From NCBI GenBank assembly GCA_964450405.1, contig CAYVCQ010000003.1, positions 248,001 through 312,000 of the forward strand: DNA of 64,000 nucleotides. Direction: 5' to 3'. How positions within the stretch are numbered: the first letter of the stretch is position 1; each line of letters starts with the position of its first letter. Shown here in pieces: positions 45,168 to 54,852 of this stretch. The stretch is from WRGT01 sp964450405. Its GTDB lineage: Bacteria; Spirochaetota; UBA4802; UBA5550. The notes below the pieces were generated by a model, which saw nothing but the letters and a program-made list of their open reading frames with translations, had not been told where the DNA came from and did no database searches. Both the position numbers and the translations under genes were made by a program.

Positions 45168-46175
45168 TTAAACTATATCCCAGAAATTTTTAATCGCCAA
45201 TGCTACAAGCTCCGGCTTCATTGTTGACATCGGCTCATTGTGAAGCATCTTCATATAATTTATCTCACTTGTATCAAGCGGCGGGACATTTGTCCTCGGG
45301 CATATTCTCATATGAGGAATAAAACCACGATTTCCCGGTAAAAAAAATAGTGAGATGTTAAAGCTTATAATATTATTAGATTTAATAAATTTTATGGTTT
45401 TAAGTATTCCATTTATCAGCTCTTCGAGTCTGTGGTCTTTAAGATCTGCAGGTTCAAAATAATCATGAGATACCGCTATCATATCAAAAATTCCCGCGGG
45501 AGCAAAGGCTATCATCCATGAAAAATAATCACCACGTGAAATAAATCTTTCATTCTCTGAAATTTCCGAATCAACCAGATCCTTGAATATATTTTCTCCT
45601 GAAATTTTCATTGTTCTCAATACGTCCGAATAATAATTAGACGGTATTGACGAAGCAGTAATTTGCAGATGAGGATGAACGATTGAACTACCCGCTACAG
45701 GCAGATAGTTCCAGTTAATTGACTGATATACAGCATCGGGCTGATTCAATTTTATATCAGAAAGAAATTCAACAGAGCAGGAAAATGCATCCTTCATCAT
45801 ATCCGATGAGAATTCATTGATAAGCACAAGATGTTTATTAGTCATCACAGTTACAGCACCATTTTCATCATAAGGAAATGCATTGGGAAAACATACCGCT
45901 TCACCTATATGGTATCTCTCTTTGCTGAATAATTCAGGATTAAATTTTGGTGTAATTTTTTCAATATTCTCTCTGCAGAATGGACAAAAGCCTATATCTT
46001 TTTTCTTTATAAGTTCAAGATCAGGTTCAGGAAGTGTTCTTTCAGGGAAAAAAAGTATCCTTGTGTTTCTACCGGTAAGAGGATCTGTTCTTATCTCGCA
46101 CTCACGACCTCCCGGTAAGAAATTGTTGAATGGATCGAGGAAAGTTGCTTTTTTCAGAGCTTTTTTAAATTCCAT
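45168..46175 (-). CDS. GalT-like nucleotidyltransferase (HIT superfamily)
   Basis: 335 aa from the ATG at 46175, chosen for GGAGG 5 nt upstream; the frame is open to 46211. A zinc-site CPFC near residue 65 and the active-site block SSIVHPHLQITAS (HPHLQ in place of GalT HPHGQ) match galactose-1-phosphate uridylyltransferase relatives. The extra PGNRGFIPHMRICPRTN near the end is seen in related bacterial proteins. Likely moves a nucleotide or phosphate between a sugar phosphate and a nucleotide. Without galK or galE nearby the substrate is open. Confidence 0.7.
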   Translation of the reverse strand: MEFKKALKKATFLDPFNNFLPGGRECEIRTDPLTGRNTRILFFPERTLPEPDLELIKKKDIGFCPFCRENIEKITPKFNPELFSKERYHIGEAVCFPNAFPYDENGAVTVMTNKHLVLINEFSSDMMKDAFSCSVEFLSDIKLNQPDAVYQSINWNYLPVAGSSIVHPHLQITASSIPSNYYSDVLRTMKISGENIFKDLVDSEISENERFISRGDYFSWMIAFAPAGIFDMIAVSHDYFEPADLKDHRLEELINGILKTIKFIKSNNIISFNISLFFLPGNRGFIPHMRICPRTNVPPLDTSEINYMKMLHNEPMSTMKPELVALAIKNFWDIV

Positions 46176-46620
46176 TAACTCCTCCGCCATAAAAACATAT
46201 AAAATCGCCACTACAGAATTGAATGTTTAACAAAACCTTATCATTTCTAACTCTTCAGCAGGCTCATTATAAACTTCTGTAAGAAATTTTAATTTTAACA
46301 GACACTATCGCTTCTTAGAAATGACAGATTAAACAAAATTCCATTTTTGAACAGATCAATCAAAAAAAAACAATGATTGTTAAATACTGCAGGTAGCTAC
46401 GATTTCCCACGCACCTATGTGACGGGCGAAACAAATTTCACTACCAGTTTTTTAACCAGATACAATAAGCAGTTAAAAACTTTTTAATTTATAGACAATA
46501 GTTAATAATAAAAAAATCATTGCAAGAAATAATCAGCAGATATAACTATTTTATTATATTACAGTATATACCGATCTTGTATTAACTATTATTAAAATCT
46601 TTAAATGGCAGGACCATCTA
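46176..46620. other. Intergenic region with family-2 repeat
   Basis: 445 nt without a gene. It contains a family-2 repeat (46240-46325). The remaining AT-rich part shows no clear promoter; the small membrane gene starts at its right end from a GTG with AGGA before it. Confidence 0.5.
46240..46325. repeat. Dispersed repeat, family 2, copy 1
   Basis: About 86 bp. Starts ATCATTTCTAACTCTTCAGCAGGCTC and ends CTATCGCTTCTTAGAAATGAC, sharing both ends and order with the element at 54251-54353. The termini TCATTTC / GAAATGA are inverted. Confidence 0.65.
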
Positions 46621-46908
46621 GTGGAATCAATTTTACAATCTTTAACATCAAATAAAGTTTTATTGGCCATTGCAATCCTGCTGACTTCTCTTATTATTTA
46701 TTCAATACTTAAACGTCTGCTAAAAATAATTGTAATTTTAATAATTGCTCTTGTATTATATTTGGGATACATGAATTACAGAGGCGAAAAAATTGATGAT
46801 ACTCTGCAGAATTATTTAAACAAAGGCGGGAAAGAACTTAAAGAGATTCAGAAGCAGAAAAATAAAATAAACGATGTGATCGATTCAGTAAATAAGCAGG
46901 GTAAATAA
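46621..46908 (+). CDS. Small membrane protein
   Basis: 95 aa from a GTG. Two close hydrophobic segments (VLLAIAILLTSLIIYSIL, IIVILIIALVLYLGY) then a charged, coiled-coil-prone tail (KGGKELKEIQKQKNKINDVIDSVNKQ). No known family. It converges with the minus-strand lipoprotein gene 2 nt away. Confidence 0.6.
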   Translation: MESILQSLTSNKVLLAIAILLTSLIIYSILKRLLKIIVILIIALVLYLGYMNYRGEKIDDTLQNYLNKGGKELKEIQKQKNKINDVIDSVNKQGK

Positions 46909-46910
46909 GT

Positions 46911-47318
46911 TTAATCCAGTACTTCCTCATCTGAATAGATATAAACTTCAATTTCATCGATCGCTTTACTCTCTCCGTTAGCAACTTCTACCAGTACAAT
47001 CTTATAATCACCAGGTTCTAATCCTTTAAGTGTACCGTAGACAATACTCTTTGCTGGATCAATATAATCTGTAGTGGTTAAAATATCTATCCACCCGAAT
47101 TCTTTTTTTAATATAATTACTCCGATTTTTATTTTAGAACGCGGTATTGAATGAAATTTATAAATCCACTTAATCTCTTTTGCAGAATCAAATTCAAATC
47201 TGCTCTGATTTATTTTGTATGATTTATCCTCAGGTGTCTGAAAAGCAAACTCGCCCTTAAGTTTTCCGCAGGATACAATCAACAAAAGAGATAGAAGTAA
47301 AAGTGCAGATTTATTCAT
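46911..47318 (-). CDS. Small putative lipoprotein
   Basis: 135 aa. Signal peptide MNKSALLLLSLLLIVSC with lipobox IVSC, then a single domain of beta-type sequence (IKVGVIILKKEFGW-like pattern) that I do not recognise. It is in line with the next two genes (47328, 47592) and the cda cluster on the same strand, so it may be cotranscribed with them. Confidence 0.65.
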   Translation of the reverse strand: MNKSALLLLSLLLIVSCGKLKGEFAFQTPEDKSYKINQSRFEFDSAKEIKWIYKFHSIPRSKIKIGVIILKKEFGWIDILTTTDYIDPAKSIVYGTLKGLEPGDYKIVLVEVANGESKAIDEIEVYIYSDEEVLD

Positions 47319-47327
47319 TTATAATAT

Positions 47328-47540
47328 TCACTCAACTTTATACTGATTTTTATCAAGTTCTATAACATCACCTTTCTTTCCGGCATTTGATGTTTTTTTT
47401 GATTGATTCATTTCATCTACTCTTCGATTGAACTCTCCAGCAGTTTTGCCTACCTGAAAAATAAGCTTAAGGAGCTTCAATACAATATATCCAATAAAAA
47501 TAAAAAACAAAAGTCTAAAAATTGCACCCATCTTTATCAT
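47328..47540 (-). CDS. Small single-pass membrane protein
   Basis: 70 aa with one N-terminal helix (GAIFRLLFFIFIGYIVLKLL) and a basic tail ending DVIELDKNQYKVE. No known function. It sits between the lipoprotein gene (10 nt) and cdaR (51 nt). The coding strand has a run of eight A at 47392-47399 region, in the SKKTSN segment. Confidence 0.55.
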   Translation of the reverse strand: MIKMGAIFRLLFFIFIGYIVLKLLKLIFQVGKTAGEFNRRVDEMNQSKKTSNAGKKGDVIELDKNQYKVE

Positions 47541-47591
47541 CTCCGGGAATTGAATAAGTTAATTGGGAAGTCATTAAATATAGGCTACTTA

Positions 47592-48569
47592 TCATTCTTT
47601 TGTTACAACTATTCCGATACTATCCGGAATAGTGGAAAGAATTCCGGCATCATTTTCAGGAGAATCTCCAGTAACATGGACAAAATTTTTAACTTCAACT
47701 CTGCCATGTTTTACAAATTCCTCGTCATCTATCTCGATTTCATCTGCATCTATATAAGCTGAAAATGAACGGTCATTTATATTTATATTTTTATTTTCAG
47801 GAACAATAACATTTATTTTTACTCTGGCATTACTCAAAGTATATTTAAAATTTTTCCGCTTATTTCTTATTGTAACTGGTATTTCTAACGATGTAATTTC
47901 TGAATAGCTTAGAACAGGAATTGAAGCGGCCACTTTCGATAAACTATACTCAATTCCTTCTTCGGCCAATTTCTCAATCTTCGCATCCTGATGGAATGCA
48001 GCATTTTTATCATCTACCGGTATTTCTTCGGTATAGAGAACTGATATGTTATGTACAATAGAACCCGGCCCTGATACTTTAGCATATTCAGGATTGACTC
48101 TGATTTTCCCGACCATGAATCCTTTACCAGCTGAACCGGTATATCGGGGTATTATCTTTACATTTCTCTCTGTTTTTTTCTCAATAAGTATTTTAACTTC
48201 CTCAGGATAAATCCCGATTTTGAAATCTTCTGTAAAATCTATCTTCTGATACTGTATTTTGTAAGCCTTATAATCTCCAAGCTCTGCATTTGACAAATCC
48301 ACTACAAGTTTGATGTTCTTTGAACTTATACTTTTTAAATCATCTTTATTGCCTTGAACTTCAACTACAACAACTTTGTGAGATATTTTTGAAACAACAA
48401 GATTTTCCTGAAGACCGGTAAATGTTACTGGAAGTTTAAAACGCACATCACCGCTCTTTTCGTTTGATAACCAGGCCCAAAGAATAACAGCAAGTATAAT
48501 ACTCACCACCTTAGGAATAAAATTTCTATTTTCAATAATTTTAACAAATATTTCAATATATCTTTTCAT
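47592..48569 (-). CDS. cdaR: YbbR/CdaR-domain protein, regulator of diadenylate cyclase
   Basis: 325 aa. One N-terminal membrane helix (VVSIILAVILWAWLSNEK) then two to three YbbR repeats outside the membrane (VTFTGLQENLVVSK, VEVQGNKDDLKSI, YAKVSGPGSIV). CdaR binds and modulates CdaA in Gram-positives. It follows cdaA with no gap. Confidence 0.85.
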   Translation of the reverse strand: MKRYIEIFVKIIENRNFIPKVVSIILAVILWAWLSNEKSGDVRFKLPVTFTGLQENLVVSKISHKVVVVEVQGNKDDLKSISSKNIKLVVDLSNAELGDYKAYKIQYQKIDFTEDFKIGIYPEEVKILIEKKTERNVKIIPRYTGSAGKGFMVGKIRVNPEYAKVSGPGSIVHNISVLYTEEIPVDDKNAAFHQDAKIEKLAEEGIEYSLSKVAASIPVLSYSEITSLEIPVTIRNKRKNFKYTLSNARVKINVIVPENKNININDRSFSAYIDADEIEIDDEEFVKHGRVEVKNFVHVTGDSPENDAGILSTIPDSIGIVVTKE

Positions 48570-49376
48570 TTAAATATTGTATGTCTCCTCATATGCAGTT
48601 TTAGGATTCATAAAGAAGATTATCATATTCTTGAGATCACTATCATTGATTGCCGGGATCATCTTCCCGTTTACCATTAGTGAAATCTCTCCCCGCTCTT
48701 CTGAGGTTACAATCACAAGTGCATCTGTCTCTTCTGCAATACCGAGCCCGGCTCTATGTCTGGCGCCATGATGTTTTTTTATCTGCTTAGAATCACTCAA
48801 CGGGAGATAACATGCAGCTCCGGCAATTCTCCCCTCCTGAATTATCAAAGCCCCGTCGTGAAGCGGTGTGAGTGGAAAAAATATTGTCCTGATCAGTTCC
48901 TCTGAAATGCCTGAATCGACAACCACGCCCGATTCGACAAAACTTTTTAAGCCGGTATTTCTCTCTATTACAATGAGAGAACCGACCTTCTCATCAGCCA
49001 TGGAAAAAACTGCATTTACAAGCTCATCGAGCTGGAAGGATTCCGAACTTTCTTCATTAACCAGCCAGTTTTTCTGACCGAATCTGGTAATCAGCCGCCT
49101 TAGTTCAGGCTGAAACAAAATAATAACTGCTATCACCAGAGATTGGGTAATATTTTTAATAAGCCAATCAAGTGTATCCAGATGAAGAATACCTGCAACA
49201 ACCGCAACTATAAAGATTATAATTACACCTTTTAATAGTTGAACAGCCCGGGTATTAGTCAGAAAATTATATGTCCAGTAGAAAATATAAGCCACAATCA
49301 GCACATCAACAACATTTCTGAAGAAACCCCAGAAAGATGCTACCGATACGGTCATATTGCCAATTAATTCATTCAT
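48570..49376 (-). CDS. cdaA: Diadenylate cyclase CdaA
   Basis: 268 aa. Three N-terminal helices, then the DAC domain with its two signatures, HDGALII and RHRAGLG. It joins two ATP into the second messenger cyclic di-AMP, which controls potassium and osmolyte balance and envelope stress. The next gene is its partner cdaR; the gene before is folP with no gap, a linkage common in spirochaetes and other bacteria. Confidence 0.95.
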   Translation of the reverse strand: MNELIGNMTVSVASFWGFFRNVVDVLIVAYIFYWTYNFLTNTRAVQLLKGVIIIFIVAVVAGILHLDTLDWLIKNITQSLVIAVIILFQPELRRLITRFGQKNWLVNEESSESFQLDELVNAVFSMADEKVGSLIVIERNTGLKSFVESGVVVDSGISEELIRTIFFPLTPLHDGALIIQEGRIAGAACYLPLSDSKQIKKHHGARHRAGLGIAEETDALVIVTSEERGEISLMVNGKMIPAINDSDLKNMIIFFMNPKTAYEETYNI

Positions 49377-50189
49377 CTATTCAGACGCTGTCCTCTTTAA
49401 AAAATCTATGCTGTCCATAGCAAGTCTGTTAGCCTTCACGTCATGCACTCTGATGATATCCGCTCCATTATTCACTGCAATTGCATTCAGAGCAATAGTT
49501 GCGGGGAGTCTATCTTCTTCATCTGTATATAATTTACCGATCAGTGACTTTCTGGAAAGACCTATCAGTACGGGATAACCGGATTCTTTGAATTTTAATA
49601 TATTATTCAAAATAATATAATTCTGCTCAATACTCTTCCCGAAACCTATACCTGGATCAATTACTATCTTCTCTCCAGAAACGCCATGCCTTAATGCATT
49701 ATCTATTGATATAATTAAAAAATCAAGTATATCTTTAATAATATCATTATACCCGGTATTTTTCTGCATATCAGCCGGCTTACCCTTAATATGATTAATT
49801 ATAAGTCCGGTTTTATAATCCGCTGCAGCCTTAATAATTGCAGGATCGAAGGTGAGACCGCTGATATCATTTATTATTGAGGCTCCGGCCTTTACCGCTT
49901 CGATGGCCACTATTGATTTTGTTGTATCAATTGAAACCGGTACCGGAATCTCCTTAATTAATCTTTCAATAACCGGAACTACTCTATCTATCTCTTCATT
50001 AATGCTAACCTGTTCAGCTCCCGGCCTTGTGGACTCTCCGCCTACATCAATAATATCAGCACCATCTTCAAACATTTTCATCGCGTGAGAGAAGGCTTTT
50101 TCTATATTGTTATGCACCCCGCCGTCATAAAAAGAATCCGGAGTAACATTCAGAATACCCATAATACGTGTTTTATTGATGCTGTTCAT
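49377..50189 (-). CDS. folP: Dihydropteroate synthase
   Basis: 270 aa. Signatures GILNVTPDSFYDGG and DIIDVGGESTRPGA, then SIDTTKS, NDISG and DPGIGFGKS. It makes dihydropteroate for folate, which also feeds the tetrahydrofolate used by MetF in this window. It overlaps the upstream outer-membrane protein gene by one base and is next to cdaA. Confidence 0.95.
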   Translation of the reverse strand: MNSINKTRIMGILNVTPDSFYDGGVHNNIEKAFSHAMKMFEDGADIIDVGGESTRPGAEQVSINEEIDRVVPVIERLIKEIPVPVSIDTTKSIVAIEAVKAGASIINDISGLTFDPAIIKAAADYKTGLIINHIKGKPADMQKNTGYNDIIKDILDFLIISIDNALRHGVSGEKIVIDPGIGFGKSIEQNYIILNNILKFKESGYPVLIGLSRKSLIGKLYTDEEDRLPATIALNAIAVNNGADIIRVHDVKANRLAMDSIDFLKRTASE

Positions 50190-51193
50190 CAGAAGAGTAA
50201 TGCAAGTGAAACAGTATTATTATATCCATAATCAATTTTATCAACATTTATAGCGTAGGAAATATCCATATTAATTAGCTTAAGGGTAAACCCTGCTGAA
50301 AAAAAGTTATCAGAAATACCAGTATTCACAGAAAGAAATTTAGAGACTTCATATTCTACTCCCGCTCCATATTCAAAACCAGACTGTTCAAGATCCTTTG
50401 ATCCCGACACAGCAATTTTTAGACCGGAATCAGTTAAAAATGCAATACCTGTCTTGATTTGCGGTTTAAAAAAATCATACCTGTCCTCTGAATCAGGGGC
50501 ATTTTGCGGCTTTAAAAATCCCCCGGCATCTCTAACCATTACCCCCAGTTTAAGAAAAGGGAGAATAAATATCTGCAAACCGGCATCTGCACCGGCACCG
50601 GAATATGTCGATTCACCTATTTTCTCATAATAGCCCTTTGCAGATAAACCGAATGAAATTATACTCCATTGCATTGCATAAGAGAGAAATCCTGTTGAGC
50701 CGGAATAATTCTGATGCCCTGTAAGTACACCGGTATCGTTTCTCGTTTCAATATCAGAGGAGTTTATTGAGTAAAGCCCTGTACCTATTACACCCTTAAA
50801 CAAATTAAATGCGCATCCTGCAAAACCTGCATCTCTTTCAATATCAAGCTTAGTATAAGATGCTCCCACATTAAAGAACAGCTGACTTGCACCACCCTCT
50901 GAAAAATTCAGAAGATCCTCTTCTGTTATATCATTTACGTTTCCCTGTTTTGCTTTTTCTGTAATCTGATTCTCTGTCAGCTTTTTTTTAATGCGGAGTT
51001 CAGTTAAACCTGCAGGATTCCAGTAAATCGAAAAAACATCATCTGCAAGAACCTCTCCCGTCATCCCCGAGGCTGCATATCTTGCGCCTGCCCAACCTCC
51101 GCGTGTATAAGATCCCCTGCTTCCTGCATTTTCAGCAAAGCAGTTCACCGCTGCAAATAGTAATATTATAATAGCTGATATTTTTAATTTCAT
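50189..51193 (-). CDS. PorV/UPF0164-like outer-membrane beta-barrel protein
   Basis: 334 aa. Signal peptide IIILLFAAVNCFAENAG, then GWAGARYAASGMTGEVLADDVFSIYWNPAGL, a block typical of the UPF0164/PorV-type barrels. The rest alternates as beta strands and ends in ALLF. UPF0164 proteins are well known in Treponema, a main reason I suggest a spirochaete. It is 13 nt downstream of the FlgD-Ig gene. Confidence 0.72.
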   Translation of the reverse strand: MKLKISAIIILLFAAVNCFAENAGSRGSYTRGGWAGARYAASGMTGEVLADDVFSIYWNPAGLTELRIKKKLTENQITEKAKQGNVNDITEEDLLNFSEGGASQLFFNVGASYTKLDIERDAGFAGCAFNLFKGVIGTGLYSINSSDIETRNDTGVLTGHQNYSGSTGFLSYAMQWSIISFGLSAKGYYEKIGESTYSGAGADAGLQIFILPFLKLGVMVRDAGGFLKPQNAPDSEDRYDFFKPQIKTGIAFLTDSGLKIAVSGSKDLEQSGFEYGAGVEYEVSKFLSVNTGISDNFFSAGFTLKLINMDISYAINVDKIDYGYNNTVSLALLF

Positions 51194-51206
51194 AAATATT
51201 CCAACT

Positions 51207-51572
51207 CTAGTAATCTACGAGGATACGAATCATTTTTTTTCCGTAATCACCGTTATCATCATCAATTTCAATTTTAAGTATATAGAGCCCAGGTTTTACA
51301 AACCTTCCACTACTGTTTCTCCCATTCCAGATTAGCGGATTGGCTGATCGTGATCTTTCAATAACCAAGTCTCCATTAATATCATAAATAGAGACTCTAA
51401 TTGTCTTTGAAGTAAATGTTAAAGGAGATCCGACGGGATAACCGATTGTAAGTGTTTTTTTCTGAGGATTAAACGGAACAGGATACGCGACAATATCAGT
51501 CATATCAAAGGCATAAGCACCCTGCGATAAAGCCAGCATTAAGAGAAGGACAATCTTATTCTTTAGTTTCAT
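51207..51572 (-). CDS. Secreted FlgD-Ig-like domain protein
   Basis: 121 aa. Signal peptide KIVLLLMLALSQGAYA and a single Ig-like domain of the FlgD_ig/T9SS-C-term type (YPVPFNPQKKTLTIGYPVG, LIWNGRNSSGRFVKPGLYILKIE). Usually this domain is the tail of a large secreted protein; here it stands alone. It is paired with the barrel protein downstream, suggesting a small surface module. Confidence 0.72.
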   Translation of the reverse strand: MKLKNKIVLLLMLALSQGAYAFDMTDIVAYPVPFNPQKKTLTIGYPVGSPLTFTSKTIRVSIYDINGDLVIERSRSANPLIWNGRNSSGRFVKPGLYILKIEIDDDNGDYGKKMIRILVDY

Positions 51573-51717
51573 CGTTCTATCCTGAATGAGTTGATACCGG
51601 TTTGCAGTTATTTAGTAATTATACCAAATTAACCTATCAATGTTACACCATCTAACAATATTTTATTCAATTTTGCTGACAGGTCAACTATAATTCATCA
51701 ATGAAATTTAAAAATAA

Positions 51718-51754
51718 AAAAAAGAGGCCCTCCTTTCGGAAGAACCTCTTTTTT
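51718..51754 (-). terminator. Terminator of ackA
   Basis: AAAAAAGAGG ... CCTCTTTTTT, with extra pairing CCTCC-TTTC-GGAAG inside, 54 nt after the ackA stop. Confidence 0.85.
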
Positions 51755-51807
51755 AATATATAGATGATCCGTTCCGCAATTCAGCGGTCAGAGATCATCA
51801 ATCAATA

Positions 51808-53061
51808 CTATTTCTTTAAAAAAGTGTATTTGTAAACCATGTGATCATCATATGATTTGTCGAGAATTCCCACAACATCTTCAACGAATACAAGTTCTTC
51901 GTTTGTTGGAATAACGAAAACTTTGATTTTTGAATCAGCTTTAGAAATAAGAGTTTCACCATGCTTAGATCTTGTACCAAGATTTTTCTCTTTGTCTATT
52001 GATATTCCAAGACAATCAAGACCTTCAAGAACCTGCTGTCTGATATCTCCTGCATTTTCACCAACACCAGCTGTAAATACGATTGCATCTACATGACCAA
52101 GTGCAGCAGCGTATGAACCGAGGATTTTTCTCAGTTTATAGCATTCCATGTCAACTGCAAGCTTACATTTTTCGTCACCGGATTCAGCACCGGAAAGAAT
52201 ATCACGTCTATCAGTAAATTTCCCGGTAATTCCAAGAAGTCCTGATTTTTTATTAAGCATTGTGTCCATTTCTTTTGGACCTACACCAAGTTCATTCTGC
52301 ATGAACATCGGAATTGCAGGGTCAATATCACCGCATCTTGTTCCCATTACTGCACCTTCAAGTGGAGTAAGACCCATTGAAGTATCAACACTTATACCGC
52401 CTCTGATTGCAGCACATGAAACTCCGTTACCAATGTGCATTGTAACGATATTACAATCTTTTGCGTTTTTACCAAGAAGATCTGCAGCTCTTTTTGAAAC
52501 ATAGAGATGACTTGTTCCGTGGAAACCGTATCTTCTTACAGCAAATTTGTCATACCATTCGTGAGGAACCGGATACATAAATGCATGGCTAGGCATTGTC
52601 TGATGGAAAGCTGTGTCAAAAATAGCAACCTGAGGACATCCTGGAAGTGATTCCATAGCCGCTTCAATACCGATAAGATTTGCCGGATTGTGAAGAGGAG
52701 CAAGATGTGAAACTGCTTTGATAGCATCAATTACCTTATCATCAATAAGTACACTGTGATTAAATTTTTCTCCACCATGAACAACTCTGTGACCGACAGC
52801 TGCAATTTCAGACATACCTGTTATACATGCGCCATCACCTTTAACTAAAGCATCAAGTACAAGCTGGATACCCACTTTATGATCAGGAATAGCTGTTTCT
52901 GTCTTGATCTCTTTGTCTTTAGCCGGAACCTCATGTTTGATAAATGAACCTTCAATCCCTATTCTTTCAACAATACCGACCGCCACAACTTCTTTCTTTT
53001 CCCAGTCAAACAGCTGGTATTTCAAAGAGGAACTTCCGCAATTTAAAGCTAATATTTTCAT
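51808..53061 (-). CDS. ackA: Acetate kinase
   Basis: 417 aa. N-terminal LALNCGSSSLKYQLF, RVVHGGEKF, GFHGTSHLYV, MGLTPLEGAVMGTRCGDIDP and GVGENAGDIRQ are the acetate-kinase signatures. It makes ATP from acetyl phosphate, the energy step in acetogenic or fermentative growth. No pta next to it. GGAG ribosome site and a terminator; monocistronic by appearance. Confidence 0.96.
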   Translation of the reverse strand: MKILALNCGSSSLKYQLFDWEKKEVVAVGIVERIGIEGSFIKHEVPAKDKEIKTETAIPDHKVGIQLVLDALVKGDGACITGMSEIAAVGHRVVHGGEKFNHSVLIDDKVIDAIKAVSHLAPLHNPANLIGIEAAMESLPGCPQVAIFDTAFHQTMPSHAFMYPVPHEWYDKFAVRRYGFHGTSHLYVSKRAADLLGKNAKDCNIVTMHIGNGVSCAAIRGGISVDTSMGLTPLEGAVMGTRCGDIDPAIPMFMQNELGVGPKEMDTMLNKKSGLLGITGKFTDRRDILSGAESGDEKCKLAVDMECYKLRKILGSYAAALGHVDAIVFTAGVGENAGDIRQQVLEGLDCLGISIDKEKNLGTRSKHGETLISKADSKIKVFVIPTNEELVFVEDVVGILDKSYDDHMVYKYTFLKK

Positions 53062-53335
53062 TGATCTCTCCTGTTGATTATTATAATCAAAATATTATTA
53101 TATCAGAGTTTCCTTATATAATACAATCCTGAAGCTCCCTTTACTGATCGATTCAGTGAATATACCAAACCATCTGCTCGGGCAGCTCCCTCTGGAAACT
53201 CTGAAATAGTCATGTTAATTTTAAAAAACTATGGTTTTGAACCGGCACACTTTTTATATATATTTAGCTGATATTTTGTAAAAAATCAGCTAAAAATAAG
53301 CAACAAGAAAAATTTAAAATTGATTTTTTTTTACA

Positions 53336-54148
53336 TTAAAGAGTGTTATGTGCAGTTTCGACTATATCAAATATTCCGGTAATAAGGTTATTTTCCGGAA
53401 CTTTATGCTCTCTGGACGTGTCATTTTTACTTATTAAAAATAAAAACTCAATATTCCCCGCAGGGCCTTTTATCGGAGAGTATGTAATTCCATCAATCTT
53501 GAATCCGATTTCAATTATACCCGAGGCAACTCTTTCGAGAATCTTTTTATGATCTTCCGGATTGCGGACAACACCTTTTTCATGCTGGGATTCTTCCGCT
53601 TCAAACTGTGGTTTTACAAGAATAATCCCGCTGATTTTATCAAACGTATTGTACACCGCCGGAAGAATTTTAAGAATAGAAATAAAGGAGAGATCTGCTG
53701 TAAAAAAATCCATATGATCAGAAAACATTTCTTTTTGTAAATCTTTTGCATGTATTTTTTCCATAACAACAACCCGCGGATCGATTCTTAGTGAATAGTC
53801 GAGCTGGTTGTAACCCACATCCAGAGCATATACTTTTACAGCTCCGGATTTTAACATACAGTCTGTAAAACCTCCAGTTGAAGCTCCCAGGTCCAACGCT
53901 ACAAACCCCTTAAGATCGACCTTAAACAAATTGAGAGCATGCTGCAGCTTTTCACCTCCACGGCTTACAAACTTACCTCCAGGTCTCTCAATTGTTATTA
54001 TTTCATTGCCGGTTATTTTCCTGGACGGATCACGGAGAGTTTCTCCATTGACCTTCACCCAACCGGAAATTATCTCTTTTTTTGCATTCTCAACTGACCG
54101 GGAGAGTTCATGTTCAGTTAAAAAAATATCGAGTCTCAACTTTTTCAT
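53336..54148 (-). CDS. tlyA: TlyA-family rRNA 2'-O-methyltransferase
   Basis: 270 aa. N-terminal S4 RNA-binding domain (RLDIFLTEHELSRSVENAKK) and an FtsJ-like methyltransferase domain with SAM motif ALDLGASTGGFTDCML, then KPQFE. TlyA methylates 16S and 23S rRNA; older names call it haemolysin. No neighbours in an operon. Confidence 0.92.
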   Translation of the reverse strand: MKKLRLDIFLTEHELSRSVENAKKEIISGWVKVNGETLRDPSRKITGNEIITIERPGGKFVSRGGEKLQHALNLFKVDLKGFVALDLGASTGGFTDCMLKSGAVKVYALDVGYNQLDYSLRIDPRVVVMEKIHAKDLQKEMFSDHMDFFTADLSFISILKILPAVYNTFDKISGIILVKPQFEAEESQHEKGVVRNPEDHKKILERVASGIIEIGFKIDGITYSPIKGPAGNIEFLFLISKNDTSREHKVPENNLITGIFDIVETAHNTL

Positions 54149-54516
54149 TTACCAGGCCGTATTTAAAAAATTTCATTTACTGTATTTATATCGAATTTAA
54201 AATCTTTCAGTCGCAAATATTTAATTTAAGGATTAAATAAAAAACCAGTTGTCATTTCGAACCCTTAGCCAGGCTCAAGTTAAACTACAGTGATAAATTT
54301 CAAATTTACTGAAAAATTCAGATTTCCCTGTCGCATCGCTTCTTCGAAATAACAAAGATTGTACTTATCATTTGGTTAACTGCAATATCGACAACGCTGC
54401 TTTGAAAGCGATTCAATCTTATAATTGTATTTATTAAATTTCGCAGCAATATATTTTGGGACAATTCCTGAACGATCGGAGACAAGAACAGGTTAATTCA
54501 CCTGAGGGGATTTCTA
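54149..54516. other. Intergenic region with family-2 repeat
   Basis: 368 nt without a gene. The family-2 repeat copy at 54251-54353 lies in the middle. The rest shows no clear signals. Confidence 0.5.
54251..54353. repeat. Dispersed repeat, family 2, copy 2
   Basis: 103 bp from GTCATTTCGAACCCTTAGCC to CGCTTCTTCGAAATAAC, with AGGCTC and TCGC blocks also found in the copy at 46240. Ends are inverted (GTCATTTCGA / TCGAAATAAC, one mismatch). Confidence 0.65.
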
Positions 54517-54738
54517 TTAAATATCTTCGTCTGCTTTTTTACTTTTTGTATCATCTTCGCTTTCAGCATTTTCTGAATCATCATCTAATTCATTTTCAAT
54601 ATCTTCATTGATATTCTCTGAATTTTCTTCATCGGTATCTGAAGTTTTATTTAACTTTCTCAGGCGTTTTTCATCCTGCTTTTTCTTTTTTGCTATATCT
54701 TTCTGACGCTTCTCGTACTGGTAGTTATTTCTGGCCAA
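54517..54738 (-). CDS. Small acidic low-complexity protein
   Basis: 73 aa from a TTG with AAGGA 7 nt upstream. A basic start (RNNYQYEKRQKDIAKKKKQDEKR) is followed by a run of Glu/Asp/Asn. Similar short basic-acidic proteins occur in other bacteria near RNA-binding protein genes, but no function is known. 114 nt after the RRM gene. Confidence 0.5.
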   Translation of the reverse strand: MARNNYQYEKRQKDIAKKKKQDEKRLRKLNKTSDTDEENSENINEDIENELDDDSENAESEDDTKSKKADEDI

Positions 54739-54852
54739 TTTTAGATCCTTAATGCAGCATTAATGTGTCATTTTTACAGAATTAAAATACCGTTCCGGAA
54801 CTAAAGCAATCCTTCCAAAACGGTACTTTAACAAGAGCAGGAATTCAGTTTA

